Shown piece by piece: positions 1 to 13,700 of a stretch of DNA of 64,000 nucleotides. How positions within the stretch are numbered: position 1 is the first letter of the stretch; every line of letters starts with the position of its first letter. Source of the DNA: Linnemannia hyalina. Lineage: Eukaryota; Mortierellomycota; Mortierellomycetes; Mortierellales; Mortierellaceae. A model generated the notes under the pieces. The model was not told the DNA's origin, searched no databases, and worked only from the letters and a program-made list of their open reading frames with translations. The stretch is from contig JAHRHY010000006.1 in NCBI GenBank assembly GCA_019671135.1, positions 1,736,001-1,800,000 of the forward strand. The letters are read 5' to 3'. The translations under genes were made by a program, and so were the position numbers.

Positions 1-1104
1 ATGATCTTGAGCATCTCGGCGGCTTCCACGTTATTGGCGCTGACCAGTCCTGTTCCGATTTGCTGAATGGCGGGGAAGAAGGTCGCAATAATCTCGTCAA
101 CGGGCTCACGGTCCGACACCTTGAACCTATTGGAAGAAAATGGTCGAGGGGTTAGCTTCTGTTGTTACTGACTTGTCAAATTTTGTGTATTGATACCCCG
201 CCTCCTTGACGTTGGCTGCTTACTTGTAAACGCGGGTGACCTCCTTCAATGCCAAGAGACCAACAAAGACAATCTTGGGATCCTGAGACTGGAGCAGCGA
301 CTGAACCTGAGTGAGGTAGCCGGGGTATTTAGCGGGGAAGTCGTTGGACAAGATTGTTCCGAGGACAGTAAGCAACTGGGTACTATGTGGCGAGAGTGAA
401 AGTGCCACAAGAAGTAAGTTTTGTTAGTTTTCATCTGACTGTAGGTCAATCGAAAGACGACACTTTCTTGGCGGGAGAACGAAATGTACGATGAAGATGA
501 ATGACAATCGATTTGGCATACCGGACGATCTGGGGAGCCGAAGCGAGGAGCTGGAGGATGCTTCCCTTGATGGCGTCCTTGTCACTCTCAGAGATCTTGA
601 GGTGGGCGGGGGTTGACTCTGTCTCGAACCAGTAACGCTTAACAGCGTTCTTGAAGTAGATGGAGGCTAAGCCATGTATTTTTTTATGGATATCAACGGT
701 CAGTACATCGGTTCCAGTGATGTGTGTAATGACAGTGTAAATAAAGGCAACCACAACAAACGGCTAATACTCACCAGCCTGACGGACATGGATAACAGAG
801 TCCTCGGATCCAATAATCTGCATCGACGCCAAAAGGGCACCCTGGGTACCCTCGAGCTATGTTTATAAAAGATAAACGCGTTTCCAGTCGCGACAATAAG
901 GGTTATCAGTAAGTTGTTGAGCACGTCCCTGTCAATCGTTGCGAACACCAAGTTGGCGCTAAGGTCATCCAGGAATACTGCTAGACAAAAGAGAGTGAAA
1001 GTGCGTGTGTTTACCTGCTTGAGCTGCAGCTCGGCCTGGATGCGGACGTTGGGGTCAGGCTGGAATGTGGCCTGGAAGAGGTTGTAGAGGGTTTGAATGT
1101 CCAT
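1..1104 (-). CDS. NMD5: Importin-7/8 (Nmd5/Sxm1-type) karyopherin, N-terminal part only
   Basis: Importin-beta family nuclear transport receptor; the C-terminal part lies beyond the left edge. Five exons fit on the minus strand: 1104-1015, 856-775, 666-522, 382-224 and 126-1, phases agreeing throughout. About 200 residues are visible: MDIQTLYNLFQATFQPD at the start, then an importin-beta N-terminal signature (RQAASIYFKNAVKRYW), then HEAT-repeat helices ending near VEAAEMLKII. The order and wording of these blocks fit importin-7/8 and yeast Nmd5/Sxm1, which carry ribosomal proteins, histones and other cargo into the nucleus with Ran-GTP. The start at 1104 is the first Met of the conserved N-terminus; the leader before it is pyrimidine-rich in the sense direction. 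Divergent from the D-2-hydroxyglutarate dehydrogenase gene. Family call is firm; which yeast paralogue it matches cannot be told. Confidence 0.85.
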
Positions 1105-1895
1105 GGTGATGTGAATAATTGTAAGGAAGAAGAAGAAGGCCTTTGTTGAATTAGGGATGAAAGAAAGGGGAGGAGAGGAAAAGGGTAATGGGCGGCCGGA
1201 CGTTAATCGAGGAGGACAAAGGACGAGGGACAAAAAAAAAGAAAAGAAAAAAAAAAAAGAAAAGGAGAACGGGATGAAGATCGGGGAGGAGTAAGTTCTC
1301 AGGGCGACTTTCAGTTGTGCCTTATTTTTGAGCGCGCGCCTCTTTTTTTTTTTTTTTTTTTTTTTTCTGTTGGCTTTGCAAGAAAACAAGAGTCACTCTA
1401 GCTTGAGAGCAGCCAAACGTGTTTTTGCCTTTCGCCAACAACAACAACAGTGGACAAACATGTTGGTCTGTTACTGTATGGGCGGGGGGTATCCAATGCA
1501 TGCAAGGAAGATATGTATCAATGAACTTGCTTCCCTTCTCCTTGCGAGTCTGAGATCAACGGTGGATCAGAGAGGAAGGCGAGTCGCCAGTAGAGTCCAG
1601 GCTGGAGATGGCCGTTGGGTGCAGTTGAAAAATAAGGTTTTGGGTGTGCCTGCAAGGCAGAGCAGAAAAAGGCACCCCGTAATAGGACTGCTTTCTTGGT
1701 CGTCTGTTGCGTTGCATGCACACTCTCACTCCTGAGTCAACTAATCTCTTTTTATTTTTTTTATTTTCCGGTTCTTTTCTTCTTTGTTCCTTTCCTTTCT
1801 TCCTCCCGTCCTCCCTTCCTCCCTTCCTCACTCCATTCTCTCTTCTCCTCTCCTCTCTCCTCTCTCCTCCTCCCTCTCCCCTCTTGCACTTCATC
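1105..1895. promoter_or_regulatory. Divergent intergenic region, importin / D2HGDH
   Basis: About 0.8 kb between two divergent starts. It is purine-rich on + next to the importin gene (1140-1270) and pyrimidine-rich on + next to the dehydrogenase (1735-1890), the usual pattern for leaders on each side. A run of 24 T lies at 1343-1366. I see no clear TATA box and no RNA gene. Confidence 0.5.
1343..1366. repeat. T24 homopolymer
   Basis: Uninterrupted run of 24 T on the + strand in the importin/D2HGDH promoter region. Such tracts can exclude nucleosomes; here only the run itself is observed. Confidence 0.9.
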
Positions 1896-4258
<2,363 letters not shown>

Positions 4259-5171
4259 ATATTAACTAACATCTTTGGCATTCATATAAATATTTTTTGT
4301 GAAAGAAAAAAGGGCGAAGCAACCATCCCAGCAGTCACACCACTCTTTCTTCAATGAAATGGTGGCATCCTGGTTCTCGAAGCTAATTGTTAGCTTCCAA
4401 AGATTCCTTGTATGTCTTCACGGCTGCTAACTGATGGTTGAAGGATTTACTGTATCTATTTAAGTTGAACGAGTACGTTGATAATGACAGTCATTATTGG
4501 CAATCGAAAAATCCAGTTGCATGGTATGCTCTCGCAGCGGACAAGGTTCTTCCGAGACATTGGCGCTTCCAGATGCGGTGTTTACTGAGGCATGTTGGCC
4601 TGTGGTTATATCTCACTCTTTCGCGTCTCCCATTGTCACTACTTCACAGCCACTTGCGTATCCTGCTTGTATGTGTATCCATGCTCCTTGCGTCCCATAC
4701 TTCAAAGAGGGTTGTTTGCATCTGTCCCTCCAGTCCATGCCCTAGGAAGGAAAAAAAAAGAGTCACGTGTAGGCACGCACAGCGAGTGGTGCAGGAGTGA
4801 GTACAACCTGTGTGGACTGTACACATGTGGGGGAAAGAGTGCGTTCAGACCCCCTTTGGAATTATTTCTTCTCCACTTCCTCCATCGGTGACTAAGGTTG
4901 TCTCCTCCCTTTTCTTGCTCTCTCTCACCCACCCTACCCACCTCAACCCACTCTCTCTCTCTCCGCTCTCTCCACTCCCTTCTCTCTTTATCCCATCCAC
5001 CATCACTGCTCTTGCCGCCAATATATCTCCATACACTTGCACCCATCTCCATCAACTTAACAAAGAGCATTAGCACAACCGTCATTCCACTCCCCTGAAG
5101 CAACACTTTATTATTCCATTCTACACCACCTCTCCCTTTACTATCCTTCCGCGTGCCTAAATTCATCCACA
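4259..5171. other. Intergenic, D2HGDH 3' side and DPP promoter
   Basis: Starts with the 3' untranslated region of the dehydrogenase (AT-rich, ataaata near 4287) and ends with a strongly CT-rich leader (about 4870-5165) in front of the peptidase start. No conserved coding frame or RNA gene seen in between. Confidence 0.45.
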
Positions 5172-8100
5172 ATGACCTCCTGGGACCAGATCCGCAACGA
5201 TGTCCGCTCATTCCGGGCATCCGTCCAACCCACCGTCACCACCATCCGGGACTTTTCCTTCGACTCGCACAATGACCGCATCTTTTTCTTTGCAAACGAC
5301 CTCTCAAAGTCATCAAAGTCGCCCATGCTCTTCCGTGTCGACCTGCCAAAGTCTTACTCCGACAAAGACGCCTCCTCGTCCGCAGACTCAGACCTGGACT
5401 CGGACCTGGAGGATCTCTCGTCAGACCATCACTCAAACTCTACTGGACTAGACCAGGAGGATCACGATATGGGCTTGGTCCCCTTCGATCCTGCAACCTA
5501 CCAACACTTTGCGATCCCCTCTGTAACGCCCATCCAGATCATCACTGGTGGAAGTGGCCCTCGGAATCCATACGCTGCACCCGACAGGAGTAGTTTCTCT
5601 TCAACATCTCAGCCCACAGCATCGGAGAATGCTGCCTCCGCGACAGGTGGTGGGCTAGAATCGGGCAGTTCAGTCACAGATCAAATCCTCGCTGCCGCAC
5701 CCGTCCTGCCCTGGGTGCCTGTCTTGAGCGAAGAGTGGATCAAGTACTCTAATTCGGCCCTCGGTCACTCCCCCACCGACCGTCTTTCCTTCTACCAGTT
5801 TGAACCGCAGGTCAATCGTCTCATGTTCCCTTATGGCGTAGCTATCTACACGGGTAGCATTCAAGAGGTATCGCAGGAAAACTCTATCATCTATTCCACC
5901 CTCTTTCCCTTTCTTCTCCAGATTTCGCAATGTTCGCTGTACTATATGATTCATGCCACATTGGAATCTATACGATCCAGTAGAAACTGACGAATCTGCG
6001 CTATTCTCACGCTATAGGACGGCAAATTTGAACCGCAGGCAGCGCGGACAGCACATCAATCTGCATCCTCCAGTCCGAATCGATCGTACTCCAACCTAGT
6101 CCACAACGCTTTGGCCGCAGGAATCAACCTTGTCTCTGTATCAGGACCATTGGCTTCTCCACGGACTCCCATCTCCAACTCAGCCGCCTCCAGCCTCCAC
6201 AATGGTGCTGCTGCATCCTCATCGATGAGGGCGGATCCAAAACTAGGCGGATCAGAATTGGATTTGGTGGCGTTTACTCGGGATCAGGACATTTGGGTCA
6301 TGACCCTTGGAGGCGTCGAGACACAGCTCACATTTTGCTCGAGGAATAAGAAGAAATCCGACATTAGCTGCGGCATTGCTGAATTTGTCATGCAGGAAGA
6401 GTTTCACCGCTTCTCAAACTACTGCTGGGCACCTTCCTCACCATTGCTGCCCAGCCCGCCGCCTCGATTCCCGACACCGACCACAAATGTAAAACCTGCA
6501 TCACCCCCTCAGACAGTGCCTTCGATGCCCTCGACTCCGCCGCACCCGCAGCACTCGATGCAACACTATCAGCACCATGACTCATTCTCCCCCAGCCCGG
6601 CGACTTCCTCGCCCAACTCGACCTTCACAACGCCATCTCCCACCTCATTGTCGCCACCTATCCTTTCCGGAATTTTCCCTGTCCCCGCAGTCAACACATC
6701 GTCATCAAGGACAGTGGAGAGGATTCTTTATCTGCAAGTCTCGGAGGCAATGGTGGATCTGGTAGTGATTCCAAGACAGGGCATGCACCCCGAGTTTGAG
6801 GAGTACAGATACCCGCATGCAGGCACCCCCAACGCTGTCTCAGATATTCAGATTGTCGAGTTTGTGCCTCGGTTACACGACGATGTAAGTGGAATTCTCC
6901 TTCTCGTCTGTCTACTTGGCTGTTTCAGATAACCTTGAGCACACTCACTGAATATCGATGAATTTTTTTGGTGGCGTAATTTATAGGAAGTTGTTCCTGA
7001 GCCTCTGCACAAGAGACTCTGGGGCAGGGGTTCACTTTACAAAATGTTCCCATGGATCGAGTATATTGTTCGCTTTGGTTGGCTTCCTGGCGGCGAGAGG
7101 TAACTCACAGTCCATTCAGGACGTCTAAAGTTGACTTTGCCCCTCGCGCCAATATTAACAACCATATTATTTTTCCCATATGACATAGTGTATGGGTGCA
7201 GATCTTGGACCGCAGGCAAAAGAACACGGCTATTCTTGCTATTCCGCTGGATTGCTTCATGTCGGTTGCAGAGCAAGCAGAGATAACTGAGCAGGCAGAG
7301 GACGAGCTGGCAAGTCGAATCCGGATCATCTTTGAGGAGCGGAGCGACTACTGGATCAACGTGACGGATATCACGCAGTTTTTATCACCAGAGGACTTTG
7401 TTCTCGATGAAGACTCGGTAAGGGACGATGTTATCCAGTTCATCGTTCCTTCTGAGCGGACGGGATTCCGGCAGCTGTATCTGGCCACACATTCAACGCG
7501 AACGGGATCGAAAATTGTCCCCATTACCAGTGGGAACTACCAGGTCGTCGACAAGTCCATCACCATCGACACCAAGCGCCAACTCGTTTACTTCACAGCC
7601 AAACGGGATTCAGTGCTGGAGACGCATCTCTATGTCGCCAGTTATGCCAGGGGTGCGCAACCAGGAGATGTCAAGCGGCTGACCGAACTGGGATACAGTC
7701 ATCAGGTCACTGTCGATGTAATCAAGAATCGGTTCCTGACCATGTATTCGAGTGTCGACCACAGTCCTGCCTGTGCAGTTCTTTATCTTCGCTGGAGCGA
7801 TTGCCGCCACTCCCGGTCACCGTCGCCCCTCTCGCCTATGGATAACATCGGCAGGAAAGGAACAGAGTGGTGCATGTGCGGGTGTCAGTTCCCCAAGATT
7901 TCGTCGCATGCATTTATACTTCGTGAGGGGATTGCCAATCTTTCGGCCAAGAAGATTCGACAGTCGCCGATTGTTTCTTCCTCGACACCTCTTGGACATG
8001 CCAGGTCTCGGTCAGAGTCGTCTGTGAGCCCACCTCGGATAGACACTGCGTTCGGGAGCTTCAAAACGGGATCGATGAACTCGATTTCGGGATTCCTGGC

Positions 8101-9184
8101 TAGCCATCTCCTTTCATCGAGCCTTCTGTCGAGCCCAAAGTCGATCCAACCCCAGCCTCAACAGGAGGATTTGGGAATGGTGTTGAGTTCCTCGGCAGGA
8201 GCAGGAGGTCGCAAGTCGAGTCTTCGATTTGTACCAACTACCCAAGCCTCCTCAAGCACGCCTCCGTCGTCTTCCTCGGGAGGAGGCGTGATCAATGCGA
8301 CCTATCACCCGGTCGCAGAGTTTTTCACTTTCATGAGTTCGGACAATGTGCAGCTGCATGGATGTCTGTACCGGCCCGCGAACTACAATGTGGGCCAAAA
8401 ATACCCGACACTGGTCTCGATCTATGGAGGACCACGGTCACAGATGGTAACGAACGAGTACAAGCTGCCAAAGTTGTTGAGGGTGTTCCTTGCGACACGG
8501 TTGGGATATGCGGTGGTGATGATTGATGGACGGGGCAGCAACGACCGAGGAGTAGAGTTTGAGGGGCAACTGCAGTACCAAATGGGTCAGATTGAGATTC
8601 GGGATCAGGTTGAGGGGTTGCAGTTCCTGGCGAAACCCGAGAATGGTGGTCTTGTTGATATTGACCGCGTGGCCATCTCTGGTTGGAGCTATGGTAAGTT
8701 TTTTTTGTTGCTCTTTTGTGTTGCAAGGTTAAAATTGGATTGGATTTATTTGGTCTAACATACGTGGTTGTCATGAACAAACTTAGGCGGATACTTGACG
8801 TTGATGGCGCTTGCACAATACCCGCAGATCTTCAAGATTGCGATTGCAGGTGCGCCCGTGACTCAATGGGAGCTGTACAATACCGCGTACACGGAGCGGT
8901 ACATGGGCCTCGTCCAGGAGAACAAGGAAGGGTACGACAAGAGCAACCTGTTGAACTGGGTGGATCGGTTCCCGGACAGCGAGAACCGGCTCTTGATTGC
9001 ACATGGACTTATTGACGAAAATGTCCACTTCAAGAACACGGAGATGCTGGTCGCGGATTTGATCCGAAGTAATAAGCCGCATCAGGTTCAGATCTATCCG
9101 ACGGAGCGGCATGGGTTGAGGGATGCTAGGGTTAATGAGCATTTTGAGACCTTGATGTTTTGGTTGATGAAGAAAAACCTCTAA
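5172..9184 (+). CDS. Dipeptidyl peptidase, S9B family (DPP8/9-like)
   Basis: Serine exopeptidase that removes Xaa-Pro dipeptides from N-termini. Five exons: 5172-5867, 6018-6884, 6987-7099, 7189-8693, 8787-9184; 1192 residues, about 300 more than human DPP8/9. The N-terminal half is a DPPIV_N beta-propeller (QDIWVMTL, YLQVSEAMVDLVVIPRQ, FLTMYSSVDHSPACAVLYL) interrupted by Ser/Pro-rich inserts at roughly 75-200, 345-470 and 870-930. The C-terminal hydrolase has the nucleophile in GWSYGG (S1059), the acid in GLIDENVHF (D1137) and the base in ERHGLRD (H1169). DENVHF and YPTERH are DPP8/9 wording, as opposed to secreted DPP4. There is no signal peptide or membrane anchor, so a cytosolic or nuclear enzyme is expected. 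The low-complexity inserts are the only oddity. Confidence 0.88.
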
Positions 9185-9199
9185 GTCTAGCATTGCTTG

Positions 9200-9205
9200 A
9201 ATAAA
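9200..9205 (+). terminator. Poly(A) signal AATAAA after the DPP gene
   Basis: AATAAA begins 16 nt after the stop codon of the peptidase gene, a plausible cleavage and polyadenylation signal, though close to the stop. Confidence 0.45.
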
Positions 9206-9469
9206 CCAAGATCGGTGGGGACAAAACAACATAGCAAAAGGGGGGTAGGAGGGAAGTGCAAGATCGTGGCAATACAAGGAACCTGAAAAATATTGTAGAG
9301 ATGTTTGTCGTGGCAGATAAAAAGATCGCGCAGCAATTGCCACTGGATCATGGGGAGTGGGACAAAGAGTCAGGGGGCTGTGAGACAATTGGTGGCAAAG
9401 TAAATGAGAAATCAATCGTCCACGTTTGTGATACCATTTCTACTCAGCCCCACAAGTTTTGATGCTCTC

Positions 9470-9476
9470 TATAAAA
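9470..9476 (+). promoter_or_regulatory. TATA box candidate, 2OG oxygenase gene
   Basis: TATAAAA about 170 nt before the start codon at 9645, followed by a CT-rich then A-rich leader. The 460-bp gap 9185-9644 holds nothing else I can name. Confidence 0.5.
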
Positions 9477-9644
9477 AACACTCTTCGTCATTTTTTTTTG
9501 TTCTTCTTCATTCGTCTTATCCAACAACAACACTACACCCCCTCACAGGAACAATAAACACTCCACAGACTCAACTCCTCGAACCTCAGCCAAAAAAAAA
9601 AAAAAAATCTTCACACACTCCCAACAAAGCAAACAAAAAAAAAG

Positions 9645-10466
9645 ATGTCAAGGAAACTACAGTACCAGCCCCTGGCTCAAAAGGACGACACCCACCCTCT
9701 CCGGTCCATCCTCCACCCCTCCAGGACCGAGTACATCCTCGCCCAAACTCCACCTGTCCCAACCTACCTCGACTTAAAACCCCTCCTCTCCAAGAGCCGT
9801 CAATCCGAAACCATCACAGCCCTCACTCTCTCCAACGTCCTCACCCCGCAAGAATGCGACGCCATGATCCAAAGAACAGAATCCCTCGGCTACGATATCG
9901 CACTCGTCAACGTCGGTGGCACAGGTGCTGGCGCAGGCGCAGGAGTTCATATGCCAGGTTACCGAGACGGGAAACGGTGTATTGTGGATGATGTCCAGTT
10001 TGCAAAAGACGTCTGGGAGCGTGTAAAGGCGTATATTCCTCCGGTTTGGGAGGGGCGTCCGGTTGTGGGGATGAATGAGCGGTTGAGGTTCTTGAAGTAC
10101 TTTCCCGGAGACCAATTCGCGCCGCATATGGATGGGGAGTACCGACGGACCGATGGGTCCGGCGATGTGACGAAAATCACGATCCAGTTTTATCTTAACG
10201 GCGGGGAGAAGGATGGGGATGATGGACTCCTGGGTGGGGAGACGAGTTTCTTGAGCGAACGGTCGTTTGGAAGACTGCCAGGTGCGGGCAGCATGACGAA
10301 GGGGGAGGAAAAGGAAGTCGAGAGGATTGCGGTGGCGTGTCGGACGGGCCAGGCGTTGATTTTCCAGCATGATTTGATCCATGAGGGGAGTCGGGTTATT
10401 GAAGGGGTCAAGTATGTTGTTAGAGGGGATATCCTCTATGGGCCTCGTCCTACTCCTCTTCGTTAG
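9645..10466 (+). CDS. 2-oxoglutarate/Fe(II)-dependent oxygenase, prolyl-4-hydroxylase-like
   Basis: Single-exon gene of 273 residues. The fold is read from the double-stranded beta-helix iron site: H161 and D163 in FAPHMDGEYR, the distal H246 in FQHDLIHEGSR, and a basic residue for 2-oxoglutarate shortly after (K256 or R260 in VKYVVRGDILY). The segment before the first His (RLRFLKYFPGDQF) is typical of P4H-like 2OG oxygenases in fungi. A Gly/Ala repeat lies at 91-100. No signal peptide, so probably cytosolic. The substrate cannot be deduced; prolyl hydroxylation of a protein is one option, a small molecule another. The leader is A-rich just before the ATG. It converges with the PH-domain gene, 312 bp separating the stops; that gap contains only AT-rich 3' sequence. 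Confidence 0.82.
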   Translation: MSRKLQYQPLAQKDDTHPLRSILHPSRTEYILAQTPPVPTYLDLKPLLSKSRQSETITALTLSNVLTPQECDAMIQRTESLGYDIALVNVGGTGAGAGAGVHMPGYRDGKRCIVDDVQFAKDVWERVKAYIPPVWEGRPVVGMNERLRFLKYFPGDQFAPHMDGEYRRTDGSGDVTKITIQFYLNGGEKDGDDGLLGGETSFLSERSFGRLPGAGSMTKGEEKEVERIAVACRTGQALIFQHDLIHEGSRVIEGVKYVVRGDILYGPRPTPLR

Positions 10467-10778
10467 ATAGTCATTTTTTTCACATAAATATACCTGAATG
10501 TTAAAATGGTTCACACAGACTTTTCTGTCAATTGGTTTGCGGAAGATGGATAGAAGTGAATGATAAAATGAAGTAGTAATTTTTATTAGGAAGTAAAGTA
10601 AATATTAAGAAAGAAAGAAAGGACAACAGCGACAGAATGGTTGATGGGGGGGTATTCGAGAAATTAGTGCAGAAAGAGACGCGAAAGATGGGAAAAAAAC
10701 ACGATGAAACAAAGGAAAGCGCTTTGACAAAAAATGGATGATGGGGGTTTAAGAAATAGGGTATATGGACCAAAGACT

Positions 10779-13700
10779 TCAGGAAGAGACAGAAGGAGAA
10801 GCAGACTCAATTGCCAAGTTGGCAACAATGTCTTCCTGATCATCCTCCTCGTGCTCTTTTTGCTCCTCGGGAAGGTCCTTGGTAGTTGTTGTAATAGAGG
10901 TAGTAGTGGTAGTAGTGGCAGTGTCTTTTTTGTCGTTGGCCGACTCGGATCCAGAGACATCGGCCTCTTCAGCCTCCTCCAAGATCATCTTGAACGCCAT
11001 CGATGGACTCTGCTCAACAACAGCATCGGTGACCGCAGCAGTTACATCCTCAGACAATGGGCCGACTTTAGAATCGCTATCCTCCTGACGATCGATGACG
11101 CTCTCGACAGTCGCCTCGTCCTGCTGCTCAGGGGTCATGCAGGGCTCTTCCTCTTGCACTTCAGTCAAATGCGTAGGCAAGGTGGTCAATGGCAGTGCGA
11201 CTTCAAGAGAAGTGGGCGGTGTAGGCAGGTCCGTCAGAGGCACTGCAGCAACAGTAGTAGCGGCACCATCATCAACACCAGTAACGTCCTCATCATCACC
11301 CCTGGCGGAAGGAATAAGAACAACTTCGACCTTACCACTGGTGGGGGGCGTGGGCAAGGGATAAGTTGAGGGGTATGGAGCAGAGCCAGGGATGGGAGGC
11401 AGAGCAGTCTGGGGAGGCAGAGAGACTGGCGAGACTGAGCCGACGGGGATAGGAACCAAAGTCGAGAGACGCGCAGAGAGAGCCGAATCGCGGCTGTTGT
11501 TCTTGCGAGCAACGGCACCACCAAAGACTGGAATTCCAGCAGGGAATGAATGGGTTGACGATGTCTGAGAGGACATTGAGCTGACCGAGGCATTCGACAG
11601 GGAGTGCTTGTGCTGACGAGGGAACGTGTTGTGTTGGTATTGATGGTGGTGGTGATGTTGTTGAGTAGGAGCGTCGGGCTGCTGACCCTTGGAAGGAGAA
11701 GGCAAGACGAGTTTGCTGTTCACAGGCATGGAGATGTGCTTCCTAGTGACTGCATCCTGACCATCGTGGTCGTCGTTGGCTTGATCGCCGTCGGTAGTAT
11801 CACGCAGAAGAATCGCACCAGCAAAGGCAGGCAAGGGGCTGCTCGCACGATAAGAGTGCTGTTGAGAAGGCTGCACAAAGTGCTTGTCATGTGAACGAGA
11901 GACCAAAGCAGACTCTTGAGATTGTGCGCGGGAACGAGGATTCGCACGGTGTGACACCAACAAATCAGGGTCATGGTGACGAGGGACAATCGAGATGCGG
12001 TGGGACGATGACGAACTGTTCGACAGTGAATGCCTCAGAGCGCGGACAGGTGAGACCGACCCAGAACGAGGGGGCTCGGGCAGAGGTGACGTCGGGGGTG
12101 AGGCCAAAGCGGTAGATGTGGGCGACATAGGGCGATCCAGACTCACCCTGCCGAAACCATTAGGCGATCGATCATGGATTAGGCCGACGTTGCTCGGATA
12201 GCGGAAATGACTCAATCTCGAGCCAGGTCGCTGAAGGCCATCCAAGGGCGACATGGGTCGATTCTGCTCTGCCGCCGCCCTAATGCCCTGCTGAAGGTTC
12301 TGGGTCGCGATCTGGAGAGGAGACATCATCTGGGTCGAGTGACGGACAGAGACGCTTGTTGGCCTATGGATACTGCGTGGCGGAGGAGTGACGACGAGGG
12401 ACGATCGTGGACTGGGACGATTGGCGTTGGGACTCATAGGCCTGGACGAGACGGGACTCATAGGACGCGAGGGACTTCCCATCAGTCTCTGGGAGCTGCG
12501 TCTCGGGAGGGTAATCATGGCCTCGGGTCGGTCGACGACCACAGAAACGCGTCGGCTGTTGCTCCCACTGCTGCTGAACGTGCTGCTGCTGGAACTCCCA
12601 CGGCGGGCTGCGATGGCACCCCCATCTGCGTGCATAAATATATCAAGCTCGCTGGGAAAGTCTGCCAGGGAAGAGTCCCGCTTCTGCTGTTTCTTCTTTT
12701 GCTGTTGACGAGAAGGTAGAGGGGGTAGGTGGTTGGATTCGTGTGGGAAGGATAGAAGTCGTGTTCCTTCCACGACCTCCCCTGAACTTCCTTGTCCTTG
12801 GACGACGGTCTCGGGAGAAACTGCTTCTGCCCGCTCCATAACTGCACCAAAACTTGCATAGTCGGATGACAGTTGTCCCGACGAGACTGCGTTGTTGCTG
12901 TTGGTATTGTTATCGCTCCCATCGATAGCAGCATTGCTTTTGTTGAGGCTGCGGTGACGGTGGTCGTCTTGCCTTTTGACGACTTGTTCCTGGCCTAGGG
13001 TCGACTCTCCTCCTCCTCCTCCTCCTCCTGTTTGGACGGGAGAGAAGGAAGGTGTCATTGGACGGGGGTGTGGGTTCAGGCCCCCAAAAGGTGTGACCAC
13101 GTAGGGGTCATGGCGCTCAGATGGATGTGGGGAGCGACGAGGGGGTGTTGGAAGAGGCGAGGATGAGCGGGAGAGGTTGGAGAGGTAACTGCTGGCATGG
13201 GTGCTGTTGTTGCTGGCGAACGGCGGGACTGACGAGGAGGGCATACCGTTGCTGTCGACCAAACCATAAGAGGCCGCTGACGACAGGTCCGACCACTCGG
13301 ACGAGTCGGAGTAGTGCGTCCTTGGTCGCGACTCTGACAGCTGCTGTTGCTGATACTGGTAAAGAGGATCTTGGCCCATTCCCTGCTGAGGGTTGCGGCA
13401 GCGCAGGACGGTTCCCTTGAGCTGCCTCAACCAACCCGAGAGTTCATTGGCAGAGTCGGCAAGGACGTACCAGTTCTTTTGGCCTGGACTGGTGATTTGG
13501 AGACAATAGCGCTTGCCTGAAAAAATGTCTGTGACGCAGACGATGGTCTCTGCACACAGCTCGAGGGTCTCGAGCAATGGATGCTGAGGGTCGGACGACT
13601 TGAAGCAGTGGAGAGACTCCTGGTTGAGGACAAAGTACCGACGCTTCCATTGCTTACGGGAGAAGAAAGTTCTTGACGAGAACTTTGTCAGGTATCCGGT

